A stretch of 64,000 bases of DNA from Peptoanaerobacter stomatis (GCF_000238095.2 NZ_JH815225.1:212724-276723), one strand, 5' to 3'. Shown: positions 34,866 through 44,203, counted from the first letter of the stretch. The notes: generated by a model from the sequence alone, not told the origin. Program-made: numbers and translations.

Positions 34866-36308
34866 CTAAAAATTGAAGTAAATAAAAGGGTTATAACTTC
34901 CTTTTATTATATATAATGTGCAAAGTATCAATAATATTACAATAACTATTGTACTGAAAATATTGTATACATAGGATTTTTCTGGATTTTTGAATATTAT
35001 TTTAGGCAGTATTTTGAAAAAATTTGTGCAAGATAATATTGCAAATACATAAACCAATAAAAAGTCTTTTATATAAAATAGTGATTGAGAATTTACAAGA
35101 CCTCTATTAGTTATGTTGAACATATTTGCTATATACAAAAAAGCACTTCTTATACTGTCGCTTCTAAATATAACCCAAAGTAGTACAATTACTACCATTG
35201 TATAAATTCTGCACAAAAAATATGGCAATATTCTATCTATAGATTTGTTGTTATGAGTGGCTTTAAAGTGTTTTTCAAAGGTTAAGAATACAAAATACAA
35301 CAATCCCCAAAGTACAAAAGTCCATTTAGCACCATGCCATAAACCCGTTAATACCCAAACTATGAGTAGATTTATTATGGTTTTATTGAATCCTTTTTTT
35401 GAACCACCGAGTGGAATGTATAAATAATCTTTAAACCAAGAAGACAATGTTATGTGCCATCTTCTCCAAAAATCCGTCACAGATTTTGCAAGATATGGAT
35501 TTTTGAAGTTTTCAGGAAAATGAAAACCTATCATTTTACCTATACCTATTGCCATATCAGAATATCCTGAAAAATCAAAATATATTTGCAGAGTATAAGA
35601 TATTGCACCAAGTGTAAGCATTGCAAAACCGGCATCTTTAGGATCAAGCATAAAAGCTCTGTCAGCTACAATAGCCATAGAATTTGCAATCAAAACTTTT
35701 TTTGAAAGACCATAGACAAATCTTTTAAGTCCGTCATTTATATCATTAAGATTGAATTTTCTGCTTTTTATTTCTTTTGCAATATTGCTGTATCTTACTA
35801 TAGGACCGGCTACTAATTGTGGAAACATACTTATATATAGCGCAAAATCCAATATATTTTTTTGATAATGTATAGAATCATTTCTTCCGTCATCATAATA
35901 AACATCAAACACATAAGACATTGCTTGAAATGTAAAAAATGATATACCTATTGGTAAAGGTATGTTTATAAGAGAAATATTGGCTAAAAATAAAGAGTTT
36001 ATTGTAGCTATCAAAAAATTCGTATATTTGAAAAATGCCAACAATCCTATATTTAGTATAATGCTGATTATGAGAAGTTTCTTTTGTTTAGCCTTATCCC
36101 TTGTAGAGTGTATATTTTTAGCTATAAAGTAATTCACTATTATGGAAATAATCATAGCATATACAAAAATAGGCTCACCTGTAGAATAAAAATACAAACT
36201 GGCTATCAGCAAAAATATATTTTTTAAGCGTATATTAGGTAATAAAAAATATATTATTAGAAATATCGGGAAAAATAAAAATAAAAATAATGTGCTTGTA
36301 AAATTCAT
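34866..36308 (-). CDS. MBOAT O-acyltransferase (AlgI/DltB-like)
   Basis: 480-residue polytopic membrane protein of the MBOAT family. The signature region SVTDFWRRWHITLSSWFKDY, IPLGGSKKG and then LTGLWHGAKWTFVLWGL (with the active-site His) is intact. About 11 hydrophobic segments are visible. It probably passes an acyl group from a cytoplasmic donor to the extracellular DHHW partner downstream. There are no dltA/dltC genes nearby, so O-acetylation of a polysaccharide is more likely than D-alanylation (inference). GGAG precedes the ATG. It is divergent from the ylxM-ffh operon. Confidence 0.9.
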   Translation of the reverse strand: MNFTSTLFLFLFFPIFLIIYFLLPNIRLKNIFLLIASLYFYSTGEPIFVYAMIISIIVNYFIAKNIHSTRDKAKQKKLLIISIILNIGLLAFFKYTNFLIATINSLFLANISLINIPLPIGISFFTFQAMSYVFDVYYDDGRNDSIHYQKNILDFALYISMFPQLVAGPIVRYSNIAKEIKSRKFNLNDINDGLKRFVYGLSKKVLIANSMAIVADRAFMLDPKDAGFAMLTLGAISYTLQIYFDFSGYSDMAIGIGKMIGFHFPENFKNPYLAKSVTDFWRRWHITLSSWFKDYLYIPLGGSKKGFNKTIINLLIVWVLTGLWHGAKWTFVLWGLLYFVFLTFEKHFKATHNNKSIDRILPYFLCRIYTMVVIVLLWVIFRSDSIRSAFLYIANMFNITNRGLVNSQSLFYIKDFLLVYVFAILSCTNFFKILPKIIFKNPEKSYVYNIFSTIVIVILLILCTLYIIKGSYNPFIYFNF

Positions 36309-36518
36309 AATTGCTCCAAACTATATATTATTAAATTTAATTTGAGTTTATAATCAATTCCATAAATTGATAGGTAAATATTTTATTTTAAAATATATTT
36401 TTATATTATAACATAAAATCTAAAAAAATTCTTAAAATACAAAATAAAATTAATTACAGAAAAATTTTAATTAATATAATAGGTATTTAAACTTTCATAT
36501 AAAAACCTCAAAAAAGTA

Positions 36519-36547
36519 TTGACATATTTAATAAAATCAAATAAACT
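36519..36547 (+). promoter_or_regulatory. Promoter of ylxM-ffh operon
   Basis: A perfect TTGACA (36519-36524), 17-nt spacer and TAAACT (36542-36547). The intervening 36309-36518 divergent region is AT-rich with no gene. Confidence 0.7.
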
Positions 36548-36556
36548 ATATCAGGT

Positions 36557-36576
36557 GTAAAGTTAATTTGCTTTAC
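36557..36576 (+). promoter_or_regulatory. Small hairpin in the ylxM leader
   Basis: GTAAAG (36557-36562) and CTTTAC (36571-36576) are complementary and end 1 nt before the GGTGGAG ribosome-binding site, so they could influence initiation. Confidence 0.35.
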
Positions 36577-36586
36577 GGTGGAGATT

Positions 36587-36952
36587 ATGGAGATAAAAAA
36601 AATACTTGAAATTAATGAATTACTTGATATATACGGAGATTTGTTGACAGTAAAACAAAGACAGGTTATGAATCTGTATTATGAAGAGGATTTATCATTA
36701 GGAGAAATAAGTGAGGAGTTAAATGTGTCAAGACAGGCAGTTTATGATACAGCAAAAAAATCCGAGCAGTTATTATATTCTTATGAAAAATCTTTGGGTG
36801 TCAGAAATACCGGTTTAAAAAACAAAAATTTTAAAGAAAAATTGATAGCATATCTTATTTCTTTTGAAGATAAATATTCAAACAGTCTTACACAAGACGA
36901 ACTGATTGATATAAAAAAGATTACTGAATTTTGTAAGGAGAGCTTGATATGA
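36587..36952 (+). CDS. ylxM: YlxM/p13-like SRP-associated DNA-binding-type regulator
   Basis: UPF0122 protein of 121 residues that usually sits before ffh and can modulate SRP activity. It carries a sigma-70 region-4-like helix-turn-helix: LLTVKQRQVMNLYYEEDLSL, then GEISEELNVSRQAVYDTAKK. The ATG at 36587 follows GGTGGAG; an in-frame GTG at 36578 lies inside that site. Its stop overlaps the ffh start (ATGA), implying coupled translation. Confidence 0.93.
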   Translation: MEIKKILEINELLDIYGDLLTVKQRQVMNLYYEEDLSLGEISEELNVSRQAVYDTAKKSEQLLYSYEKSLGVRNTGLKNKNFKEKLIAYLISFEDKYSNSLTQDELIDIKKITEFCKESLI

Positions 36953-38283
36953 TATTTGAGGGACTTGCAGAAAAACTTCAAAATACACTTCAAGGGTTAA
37001 GAGGTAAAGGAACTTTAAGTGAAAAAGATGTAGATGCTGCAATGAGAGAGGTTAAGCTTGCCTTACTTGAAGCTGACGTCAATTATAAAGTGGTAAAAGA
37101 TTTTGTAAAAAGAGTAAAAGAACGCTCAATAGGTGAAGAAGTTCTAAAAAGTCTTACACCGGGACAACAAGTTATTAAAATTGTAAATGATGAGCTGAAA
37201 GAGTTAATGGGTGGAGTACAGAGCAAATTAAACATATCATCAAAGCCACCTACTGTAATACTTATGTCAGGTCTGCAAGGTGCAGGTAAAACAACAACTA
37301 CAGGTAAACTTGCCTATAATTTGAAACAACAGGGTAAAAATCCTATGCTTGTTGCTTGTGACGTTTATAGACCTGCAGCTGTTAAACAATTGGAAATATT
37401 AGCGGATAAAGTCGGAGCAAAATTTTACAGTGAAGAAAATAACAACAATCCTGTACAGATAGCTACGAACTCTGTAGCAGAGGCAAAAACATTAGGATTT
37501 GATATAGTTATAATAGATACAGCCGGTAGACTTCATATAGATGAAGAATTGATGGATGAATTAAAAAATATTAAATCATCAGTAAAACCTCATGAGATAT
37601 TGTTAGTTGTAGATGCTATGACCGGACAGGATGCAGTCAATATAGTAAAGACTTTTGATGAGGCTTTAGGTATTGATGGGGTAATTTTATCAAAACTGGA
37701 TGGAGATACAAGAGGAGGCGCTGCACTTTCTATAAGAGCAGTTACCGACAAACCTATAAAATTTTCTGCAACAGGCGAAAAAATAGGAGATTTGGAGCCG
37801 TTTTATCCTGATAGAATGGCAAACAGAATACTCGGCATGGGAGATGTACTCTCACTCATAGAAAAAGCGCAATCATCAGTTGATATGGATGCCATAAAAG
37901 GATTGGATTCAAAGATGAAAAATATGGATTTCAACTTTGATGACTTTTTACTTCAAATGCAACAGATAAAAAAAATGGGTTCATTGAAAAGTTTGATTGA
38001 AATGATACCGGGACTTTCAAAACAGATGAAAAATATAGATGTAGATGATAAGGAACTTGTTAAAATAGAAGCTATAATACAATCTATGACAAAACAAGAG
38101 CGTGCAAACCCGTCAATAATAAACGGCAGTCGCAAACTTAGGATAGCAAAAGGCTCAGGAATGCAAGTCAATCAAATCAACAGATTATTAAAACAGTTTG
38201 AAGAGACAAGGAAGATGATGAAGCAGATGAGCAATTTTACTAAAGGTAAGAAAAAAATGAAATTCCCGTTTTTAGGAATGTAA
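36949..38283 (+). CDS. ffh: Signal recognition particle GTPase Ffh
   Basis: Binds signal peptides and SRP RNA and delivers ribosomes to FtsY. In 444 residues: N helical domain (about 1-90), G domain with GLQGAGKTTT (about 108), DVYRPAA, DTAGR and SKLDGD, then the Met-rich M domain ending in MKQMSNFTKGKKKMKFPF. AAGGAG lies upstream inside ylxM. It heads the usual SRP-ribosome operon (ylxM-ffh-rpsP-khpA). Confidence 0.98.
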   Translation: MIFEGLAEKLQNTLQGLRGKGTLSEKDVDAAMREVKLALLEADVNYKVVKDFVKRVKERSIGEEVLKSLTPGQQVIKIVNDELKELMGGVQSKLNISSKPPTVILMSGLQGAGKTTTTGKLAYNLKQQGKNPMLVACDVYRPAAVKQLEILADKVGAKFYSEENNNNPVQIATNSVAEAKTLGFDIVIIDTAGRLHIDEELMDELKNIKSSVKPHEILLVVDAMTGQDAVNIVKTFDEALGIDGVILSKLDGDTRGGAALSIRAVTDKPIKFSATGEKIGDLEPFYPDRMANRILGMGDVLSLIEKAQSSVDMDAIKGLDSKMKNMDFNFDDFLLQMQQIKKMGSLKSLIEMIPGLSKQMKNIDVDDKELVKIEAIIQSMTKQERANPSIINGSRKLRIAKGSGMQVNQINRLLKQFEETRKMMKQMSNFTKGKKKMKFPFLGM

Positions 38284-38372
38284 ATTTCAGTTAATTATTT
38301 TAAATAATTATTATAAATAATCCGGAAATATAAAAAATATATTTCTGAAATATCATTTGGGAGGTGAAAAAA

Positions 38373-38612
38373 TTGGTAAAGATAAGATTAAGAAGAATGG
38401 GAGCAAAAAAAAGACCATTTTATAGAATAGTAGTAGCTGATGCAAGATCTCCAAGAGATGGAAGATTTATTGAAGAAGTAGGCTTTTACAATCCTATGGG
38501 TTCTAAAGATGTGAAAATAGATTCTGAAAAAGCGAAAAAATGGTTATCTACAGGTGCACAACCAACAGAAGTAGTTAAATCATTATTTAAGAAAAATGGC
38601 ATTATGGAATAA
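38373..38612 (+). CDS. rpsP: 30S ribosomal protein S16
   Basis: Small-subunit assembly protein of 79 residues: [40 protein letters not shown] and GAQPTEVV are typical. The start is probably TTG 38373, placed 6 nt after GGGAGGTG; an in-frame GTG at 38364 lies within the Shine-Dalgarno sequence, and S16 proteins start right before VKIRL. It precedes khpA by 24 bp. Confidence 0.96.
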   Translation: MVKIRLRRMGAKKRPFYRIVVADARSPRDGRFIEEVGFYNPMGSKDVKIDSEKAKKWLSTGAQPTEVVKSLFKKNGIME

Positions 38613-38636
38613 CAATCACAAAATAGGGGGCTGAAA

Positions 38637-38867
38637 ATGAGAGAACTATTAGACGTAATTGTAAAATCTTTGGTTGATAAACCGGAGGAAGTAGTGATAA
38701 CAGAGAATCACGGAGAATATTCTGTAATAATAGAACTCAGAGTTGCAAAAGATGATATGGGTAAAGTTATAGGAAAACAAGGAAGAATTGCAAAAGCAAT
38801 CAGAACTGTACTTAAAGCTGCATCTATAAAAGAAAATAAAAAAGTAACTCTTGAAATAATAGGCTAA
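38637..38867 (+). CDS. khpA: KH-domain RNA-binding protein KhpA
   Basis: 76-residue single KH-domain protein (YlqC family); with KhpB it binds RNAs affecting cell division and envelope. The KH motif is [26 protein letters not shown] precedes the ATG. It is followed by a strong terminator, separating it from the rimM part of the cluster. Confidence 0.95.
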   Translation: MRELLDVIVKSLVDKPEEVVITENHGEYSVIIELRVAKDDMGKVIGKQGRIAKAIRTVLKAASIKENKKVTLEIIG

Positions 38868-38906
38868 TAAAAAAACTGCTACAATTTATGTGGCAGTTTT
38901 TTTATT
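38866..38906 (+). terminator. Rho-independent terminator after khpA
   Basis: AAAAAACTGCTAC pairs with GTGGCAGTTTTTT (G-T wobble inside) around a 7-nt loop and runs into Ts; the stem even extends into the flanking TAATA/TATTA. Confidence 0.9.
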
Positions 38907-38954
38907 AGCATGTTATAAAAATATTAACTGTAAATAAAAAATAATTTATAAAAA

Positions 38955-38983
38955 TTCACTACTTTAATAAAATATGATATAAT
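38955..38983 (+). promoter_or_regulatory. Extended -10 promoter before the small-protein/rimM operon
   Basis: TGATATAAT (extended -10, box at 38978-38983) with TTCACT 17 nt upstream (4 of 6). It begins a new transcription unit after the khpA terminator. Confidence 0.75.
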
Positions 38984-39021
38984 ATAAGGGATAATTTTAA
39001 AAGAAATTGGGGGTGTTTTGT

Positions 39022-39255
39022 ATGTATATAAGTTCTGATAATAAAGATAAAGATATGTTTTATACAAAGATGAAATTATTTACAAATTATGATAGCAGAT
39101 GGATTGATGGAAATATAGTCAAATATGAAAAAATACATTTTAAAGCTCCTGATGAAAAAATATATAATTCCAAGAAAACTATAATAAAATATTATCAGGT
39201 GGATTATGAAAATGTCCAAGATAATGAGTTAACAGAAAATGAAAATGAAATATAA
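39022..39255 (+). CDS. Small hypothetical protein upstream of rimM
   Basis: 77 residues, charged (Lys/Asp/Glu-rich), beginning MYISSDNKDKDMFYTKMKLF with YDSRWIDGNIVKYEKIHFKA following; no membrane segment or recognised domain. ATG 39022 is 6 nt after GGGGGTG; an in-frame TTG at 39007 would precede that site. It occupies the place that ylqD holds in other Firmicutes but I see no similarity to YlqD. The strong promoter and ribosome-binding site argue for a real gene. Confidence 0.65.
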   Translation: MYISSDNKDKDMFYTKMKLFTNYDSRWIDGNIVKYEKIHFKAPDEKIYNSKKTIIKYYQVDYENVQDNELTENENEI

Positions 39256-39306
39256 ATGTAATAAGAAATATTTTCAATAATATAAAAATTTTAGAGGGTG
39301 CTGAAC

Positions 39307-39801
39307 TTGGAACGAGATAAAATAAGAATAGGCAAAATAATAAAATCGCATGGTCTAAAAGGTGAATTTAAGATATATCCATATACAAGCGATGTTTCTT
39401 CATTTAAGAATTATAAGACTATATATGTGGAAGATATTGAAACTCCATACAACTTGCAATATGTTAAAAATATGAATAATTTATTGATAGGTAAATTTAA
39501 AGAAATTGACAATATAGATAATTTGCCTGAAATTTTAGGCAAAAGTATATTTATAGACTATAGTGAAAAAAGACAAATGCAAGAAGATGAATATCTTATA
39601 AGCGAGTTAGTAGGGTTGGAAGTCTATGAAGGAGATAAGTTAATAGGAATAATTGTTGATGTCTTACAATATGGAGCAAATGATGTATTTAAAATAAAAT
39701 CTGGCTCTATAGAAAGATTTATACCGAATGTAAAAAAATTCATTAAAAAAATAGATATGATTGAAAAAAAGATAACAGTAGAACTTATAGAAGGAATGTA
39801 G
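39307..39801 (+). CDS. rimM: 16S rRNA processing protein RimM
   Basis: Assembly factor for the 30S head that binds S19; 164 residues. The N-terminal barrel signature IGKIIKSHGLKGEFKIYPYT is intact, with a C-terminal PRC-barrel (YLISELVGLEVYE; DVFKIKSGSIERFIPNVKKF). The probable start is TTG 39307, 6-7 nt after GAGGGTG; an in-frame GTG at 39298 lies in that site. It is 5 nt upstream of trmD. Confidence 0.94.
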   Translation: MERDKIRIGKIIKSHGLKGEFKIYPYTSDVSSFKNYKTIYVEDIETPYNLQYVKNMNNLLIGKFKEIDNIDNLPEILGKSIFIDYSEKRQMQEDEYLISELVGLEVYEGDKLIGIIVDVLQYGANDVFKIKSGSIERFIPNVKKFIKKIDMIEKKITVELIEGM

Positions 39802-39806
39802 GATAT

Positions 39807-40484
39807 ATGGTTTTTAATATAATGACGCTTTTTCCGGACATTATAAACGCATATGTAAATCAAAGCATCATAAAAAATGCAATAGAAAACGAATTAATAC
39901 AAGTAAATGTACATAATATCAGAGATTATTCGGCAAATAAGCATAAAAAAGTAGATGACTATCCTTATGGTGGCGGTGGTGGAATGATAATGACAGTACA
40001 GCCCATATATGATTGTTATGTAAATATAAAAAAAAATAATCCTTCTACAAAATTGATATATTTTTCACCAAAAGGAAAAGTTTTAAATAATAAACTTTCA
40101 TACGAATATGCTAAATATGATAATATAACTTTGTTGTGCGGACATTATGAGGGAATAGATGAACGCATAATAGATATGATAGTTGATGAAGAGATATCCA
40201 TAGGAGATTATGTGCTTACAGGTGGAGAATTGCCTGCACTTGTGTTTTTAGATTCAGTTTCAAGAAAGATAGACGGTGTTTTGTCATCACAAGACAATGT
40301 TCAAGACGAAAGTTTTGAGGACGGTATGCTCGAATATCCGCAGTATACAAGACCGGCAGAGTTTAACGGAATGAAAGTGCCTGATGTGTTACTTAGCGGA
40401 AATCATCAAAACATATACAAGTGGAGAAAAGAACAGTCGCTTGAAATAACAAAAAAAAGGCGACCGGATCTAATGAAATTTTAA
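39807..40484 (+). CDS. trmD: tRNA (guanine37-N1)-methyltransferase
   Basis: Makes m1G37 in tRNAs, preventing frameshifts. The SPOUT-fold protein (225 residues) has MTLFPDIINAYVNQSI, the DYPYGGGGGMIMTVQP loop, LLCGHYEGIDERI and SIGDYVLTGGELPALV, forming the trefoil-knot AdoMet site. It follows rimM closely. The usual next gene, rplS (L19), is absent here; recG follows instead. Confidence 0.97.
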   Translation: MVFNIMTLFPDIINAYVNQSIIKNAIENELIQVNVHNIRDYSANKHKKVDDYPYGGGGGMIMTVQPIYDCYVNIKKNNPSTKLIYFSPKGKVLNNKLSYEYAKYDNITLLCGHYEGIDERIIDMIVDEEISIGDYVLTGGELPALVFLDSVSRKIDGVLSSQDNVQDESFEDGMLEYPQYTRPAEFNGMKVPDVLLSGNHQNIYKWRKEQSLEITKKRRPDLMKF

Positions 40485-40497
40485 TTTAAGGTATGAT

Positions 40498-42516
40498 ATG
40501 AATTTAAATGATAATGTTATAAATTTGCCGAAAATAGGCGAAAAAAAGCAAAAAGTTTTACAAAATATGGGAGTGAGTACGATTTATGACTTACTCCATT
40601 ATTTTCCGAGAAAATATGAGGACAGGAGCATATTTAAAAAACTAAATGAAATAAAAGCAAAAGAAAAAGCAAGTGTAAAAGCAAAAATTATAAGATTTGA
40701 AAAGGTAAATCTAAAGTTCAAAAAAAGCATTATAAACATATATGTAAGTGATGATACATCTACAGCTTGTATAAAACTGTTCAACAACAATTTTATATTA
40801 CCTGAGCTTGAAAAAGGAAGATATATATTTTTTTATGGTCAAGCTGAAGAAAACTATGATCTACTGCAATTCAATTCACCTGAAATAGAATTTGATAAAG
40901 CTGAAAAAAAAATAGGTATGATATATCCAATATATCCGCTTTCAAACGGTATAAAAAATAGTGAGATATTAAGTGCAGTGAAATATTCAATTGAAAATGC
41001 GGATATGACATCATTAGAATATCTGCCGAATGAATATCTTGAAAAATACAGACTTATTCCTACATATGACGCTATAAAAAATATTCATATGCCTAAGAAT
41101 ATAAATATATTGAAACAAAGTAGATACAGATGTATATTCAATGAATTTTTTGAATTGAATATATTTTTAAATGCTCAAAAATCTAATGTTCAAAAAAGTG
41201 TCGGTATAAAATTTAAAAAATCGGAAAATATAAATGACATTATAAAAAAACTGCCTTTTGAACTTACAAATGCACAAAAAAAAGTATTAGATGATATATT
41301 TTCAGATATGAATAAAGATGTTCCCATGAGAAGATTAATACAGGGTGATGTAGGTTCAGGTAAGACTATAGTAGCGTTTTTAAGCATATATAATAGTTGT
41401 ATGAATGGTTACCAAAGTGTATTTATGGTACCTACAGAAGTTTTGGCTGTTCAGCACTATGAAAATGCATTAGATTTTTTTAAAAATACTGATATAAAAG
41501 TAAAATTACTTATAGGCAGTACAAAAAATAAAACTAAATTATATGAAGAAATTGAAAATGGTGAAGTAAATGTGGTAATAGGAACTCAGGCTCTTATACA
41601 AGACAAAGTTATATTTAAAAAATTGGGATTGGTCATAACTGATGAGCAACACAGATTTGGTGTAAATCAGCGAAAAAAACTTGAAGAAAAATCAAATGAA
41701 AATCCTGATATAATTGTAATGAGTGCAACACCTATACCACGAACTCTGTCACTTGTAATACATAAAGACCTTGATGTGTCTGTTATAGGAGAATTACCAC
41801 AAAACAGACTTCCCATAAAGACAGTTGCGGAACGTAAAATAAATGAGCAAAAGATTTTTGAATTTATAAAAAAACAAGTGCAAATAGGTAGACAGGCGTA
41901 TATAGTTTGCCCGCTTGTTGAAGAAAACTATGATTTGGATCTTATATCGGTTAATGAATTGTACGAAAAATTACTTGATATTTTTCCTAAAGAGTATTCG
42001 ATAAAAGTTCTGCATGGTAAGATGAAAGCTAAAGAAAAGGAAGATATATTAAAAGATTTTCAAGAAAACAATATTAATATATTGATTTCTACAACAGTTA
42101 TAGAAGTTGGTATAAATGTACCGAATGCTACAATAATGGTAATCTATGATGCTCAGAGGTTCGGATTATCACAACTTCATCAATTGCGTGGAAGAGTAGG
42201 CAGAGGAGATAAACAATCGTATTGTGTACTGCTGTATGACAACGCAAATAAAATTACAATGCAGAGAATACAAACTTTAGTTGATACAAATGACGGTTTT
42301 GAAATTGCAAAGAAAGACTTGCAATTAAGAGGAGCTGGAGAGATTTTTGGAGTAAAACAACATGGCATACCTGAATTTAAAATAGGTGATATAATGCAAA
42401 ATATAGATATATTGGAGTTTGCGCAAAAATGTGCAAATGAAGTAATGGATCATATGGATAGCAGATATATAACAAACATAATAGAAACAATATATTCAAG
42501 GATGAATATATCGTAG
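40498..42516 (+). CDS. recG: ATP-dependent DNA helicase RecG
   Basis: Remodels stalled forks and branched DNA. 672 residues: the N-terminal wedge/OB domain (about 50-155) and helicase motifs GDVGSGKT (about 283), DEQH (about 382), MSATPIPRTLSL, VIEVGINVPNAT and HQLRGRVGRGDKQS. Length is normal. It starts 13 nt after trmD and is probably co-transcribed, which is not the most common context for recG. Confidence 0.97.
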   Translation: MNLNDNVINLPKIGEKKQKVLQNMGVSTIYDLLHYFPRKYEDRSIFKKLNEIKAKEKASVKAKIIRFEKVNLKFKKSIINIYVSDDTSTACIKLFNNNFILPELEKGRYIFFYGQAEENYDLLQFNSPEIEFDKAEKKIGMIYPIYPLSNGIKNSEILSAVKYSIENADMTSLEYLPNEYLEKYRLIPTYDAIKNIHMPKNINILKQSRYRCIFNEFFELNIFLNAQKSNVQKSVGIKFKKSENINDIIKKLPFELTNAQKKVLDDIFSDMNKDVPMRRLIQGDVGSGKTIVAFLSIYNSCMNGYQSVFMVPTEVLAVQHYENALDFFKNTDIKVKLLIGSTKNKTKLYEEIENGEVNVVIGTQALIQDKVIFKKLGLVITDEQHRFGVNQRKKLEEKSNENPDIIVMSATPIPRTLSLVIHKDLDVSVIGELPQNRLPIKTVAERKINEQKIFEFIKKQVQIGRQAYIVCPLVEENYDLDLISVNELYEKLLDIFPKEYSIKVLHGKMKAKEKEDILKDFQENNINILISTTVIEVGINVPNATIMVIYDAQRFGLSQLHQLRGRVGRGDKQSYCVLLYDNANKITMQRIQTLVDTNDGFEIAKKDLQLRGAGEIFGVKQHGIPEFKIGDIMQNIDILEFAQKCANEVMDHMDSRYITNIIETIYSRMNIS

Positions 42517-42604
42517 TTTTAATAAAAATTAAAGAAAAAGTTATCTCTTAGTAAATACAAAATAATTTTAAAATTTTTTAGAGTAATTAAAATAGGGGGT
42601 TTTT

Positions 42605-43063
42605 ATGAAATTAGCTGAAGCTTTGCAAGAACGTGCAGATTTGAATAGAAATATTGAACAGTTGAGAGTACGTTTAGAAAACAACTGTATTGTTCAAGAA
42701 GGTGAAACAACTGCAGAAGATCCGATTGAATTGATAAAAGAACTCGATTTGTCAGTAGAGAAATTAAATAAGCTTATGGCTGCAATAAATCTTACAAATT
42801 GTACTACAATTGTTGATAATAAACCACTTACAGCTATGATTGCTCAAAAAGATGCGTTATCTGTTAAATTGTCCGTATATAGAGATGTTATAAATACGGC
42901 AAGTCGTACAGCTTATAGAGCAACAAGAAAGGAAATTCGTATATTATCAGCTATAGATGTAAAAGAGCTACAGAAAAAAGCTGATGAAATTGCTAAAAAT
43001 ATAAGACAGATAGATAATAAATTACAAGAGACTAATTGGAATACAGATATTGATTTTATTTGA
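42605..43063 (+). CDS. DIP1984-family (septicolysin-like) protein
   Basis: 152 residues, largely helical, matching the DIP1984 family: MKLAEALQERADLNRNIEQL, the central NLTNCTTIVDNKPLTAMIA and a C-terminal coiled coil (VKELQKKADEIAKNIRQIDN). Some members are annotated as septicolysin, but there is no signal peptide and no evidence of a pore-forming role, so function is unknown. AGGGGG lies before the ATG. It stands alone between recG and a long non-coding stretch. Confidence 0.85.
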   Translation: MKLAEALQERADLNRNIEQLRVRLENNCIVQEGETTAEDPIELIKELDLSVEKLNKLMAAINLTNCTTIVDNKPLTAMIAQKDALSVKLSVYRDVINTASRTAYRATRKEIRILSAIDVKELQKKADEIAKNIRQIDNKLQETNWNTDIDFI

Positions 43064-43099
43064 TTAAATTTTAAATTATTATAATATTAAGTTGGTAGC

Positions 43100-43300
43100 T
43101 TAAATAGGGCGAATGTTATCTTAGTGGTTTGAAATAAACCTCTTTAATACAATAATAGTACCGTAGGGCAGGTAAAAATATAATTGTTATGCCCAGATAA
43201 TGTACAAGCGTATATTTATTTTGTAAATGTAATTACCGAACATTGACTATATTAAGTGAGGGCGGGAATGGGGGATTTTCATCAATATCATTCACTATAT
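43100..43300 (+). ncRNA. Candidate structured RNA region
   Basis: The 369-bp gap between genes (43064-43432) contains about 200 nt that look clearly richer in G+C than other intergenic DNA here. Nested complementary segments are visible: AATGTT (43112-43117) with AACATT (43239-43244), GGTTT/AAACC (43126-43140, loop GAAAT), GTAC/GTAC (43158 and 43202) enclosing GGGCA/TGCCC (43166-43170, 43190-43194), and a 3' hairpin GAATG/CATTC (43266-43270, 43289-43293) holding a GGGGG loop. No known riboswitch core or tRNA/tmRNA/RNase P signature was recognised. The strand is not certain; + is assumed from flanking genes. Confidence 0.35.
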
Positions 43301-43432
43301 TTATAAAATCTGCTTTTAATACAAAAATGTGGGTATAAAAAATAAAAGTATATTACATTTTCACAAAATTCTTATGAAAATGAAAAATGCTTATTAATTT
43401 TAACCCAAATAAATATGCTATTGGAGAACAGA

Positions 43433-44203
43433 ATGTTAGAAAGCAATTTTTTAGACCTTATTAATGATAACTACTATATGATATGTATATTTGATGAAAA
43501 TAAAAATGTTGTTTCAAAAAACAAAAAATTTAATATATTTTTTCAAAAATTAAACAATTATGCAGAGTTTGAAAAAAACTTCATAGAGTATGACGATAGT
43601 GGAGTAAGTAGTACGGCTTATATTAAATCTCCTGATTTTGACGGTATTATGAAATTTGAACTATCAAAATCAGAGGGAAATATTCTTGCGATAGGTACAA
43701 AGATAAACTATGATAAAGTTATGTCTATGCTGAAAATGGTGGAGAGTAAATATGAAGATGAAGACGAAATTAAAAGTATAAACTTCAATAAAAATAAACT
43801 CAAACCATATTGTACATTTATGGTGGATGATTTATGGACTGTTAAGTATTTTTCAGACAATATATATTCATTGCTGAATATAAAAAATCCGTATCTTAAA
43901 TCAGTAAGCGATGTTTTCGGCAAGGAGTTTTTTGAAAAGATAAATGAACAATTAGATTATTTAGACATATTCAATGATTTATGTATAGAGTATGATGATA
44001 AACTCGTAGTAATGACAAAATCTCAATATGGTTATACTATAATAAACATATATCCGTATTCAAATAATGTCTGTAATAAATTTGAAGAAGTTACAAGATT
44101 GAAGTATCAAATAGAAAAATTAGAAAATGAGTTAGAGAGAAGAAAAAAGCTTATAGATTTACAAAAGGATATGATAAAAGATTTAAGTACAAAGATAGGA
44201 TGA
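43433..44203 (+). CDS. Uncharacterised protein with PAS-like region and coiled-coil tail
   Basis: 256 residues, cytoplasmic. Two stretches resemble PAS-type sensor folds: residues about 5-70 (YYMICIFDENKNVVSKNKKF) and about 125-215 (CTFMVDDLWTVKYFSDNIYS). The last 40 residues form a coiled coil (VTRLKYQIEKLENELERRKK). There is no output domain. The family is not recognised. ATG 43433 follows TTGGAG; an in-frame ATG at 43415 precedes that site. It lies upstream of the Lon-like protease with a dispersed repeat between. Confidence 0.6.
   Translation: MLESNFLDLINDNYYMICIFDENKNVVSKNKKFNIFFQKLNNYAEFEKNFIEYDDSGVSSTAYIKSPDFDGIMKFELSKSEGNILAIGTKINYDKVMSMLKMVESKYEDEDEIKSINFNKNKLKPYCTFMVDDLWTVKYFSDNIYSLLNIKNPYLKSVSDVFGKEFFEKINEQLDYLDIFNDLCIEYDDKLVVMTKSQYGYTIINIYPYSNNVCNKFEEVTRLKYQIEKLENELERRKKLIDLQKDMIKDLSTKIG

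Noticed and set aside
43083-43300. tmRNA, RNase P RNA or SRP RNA
   Set aside because: None of the diagnostic cores is visible (tRNA-like ends, the RNase P GAGGAAAGUCC region, or the SRP GGAA tetraloop domain).
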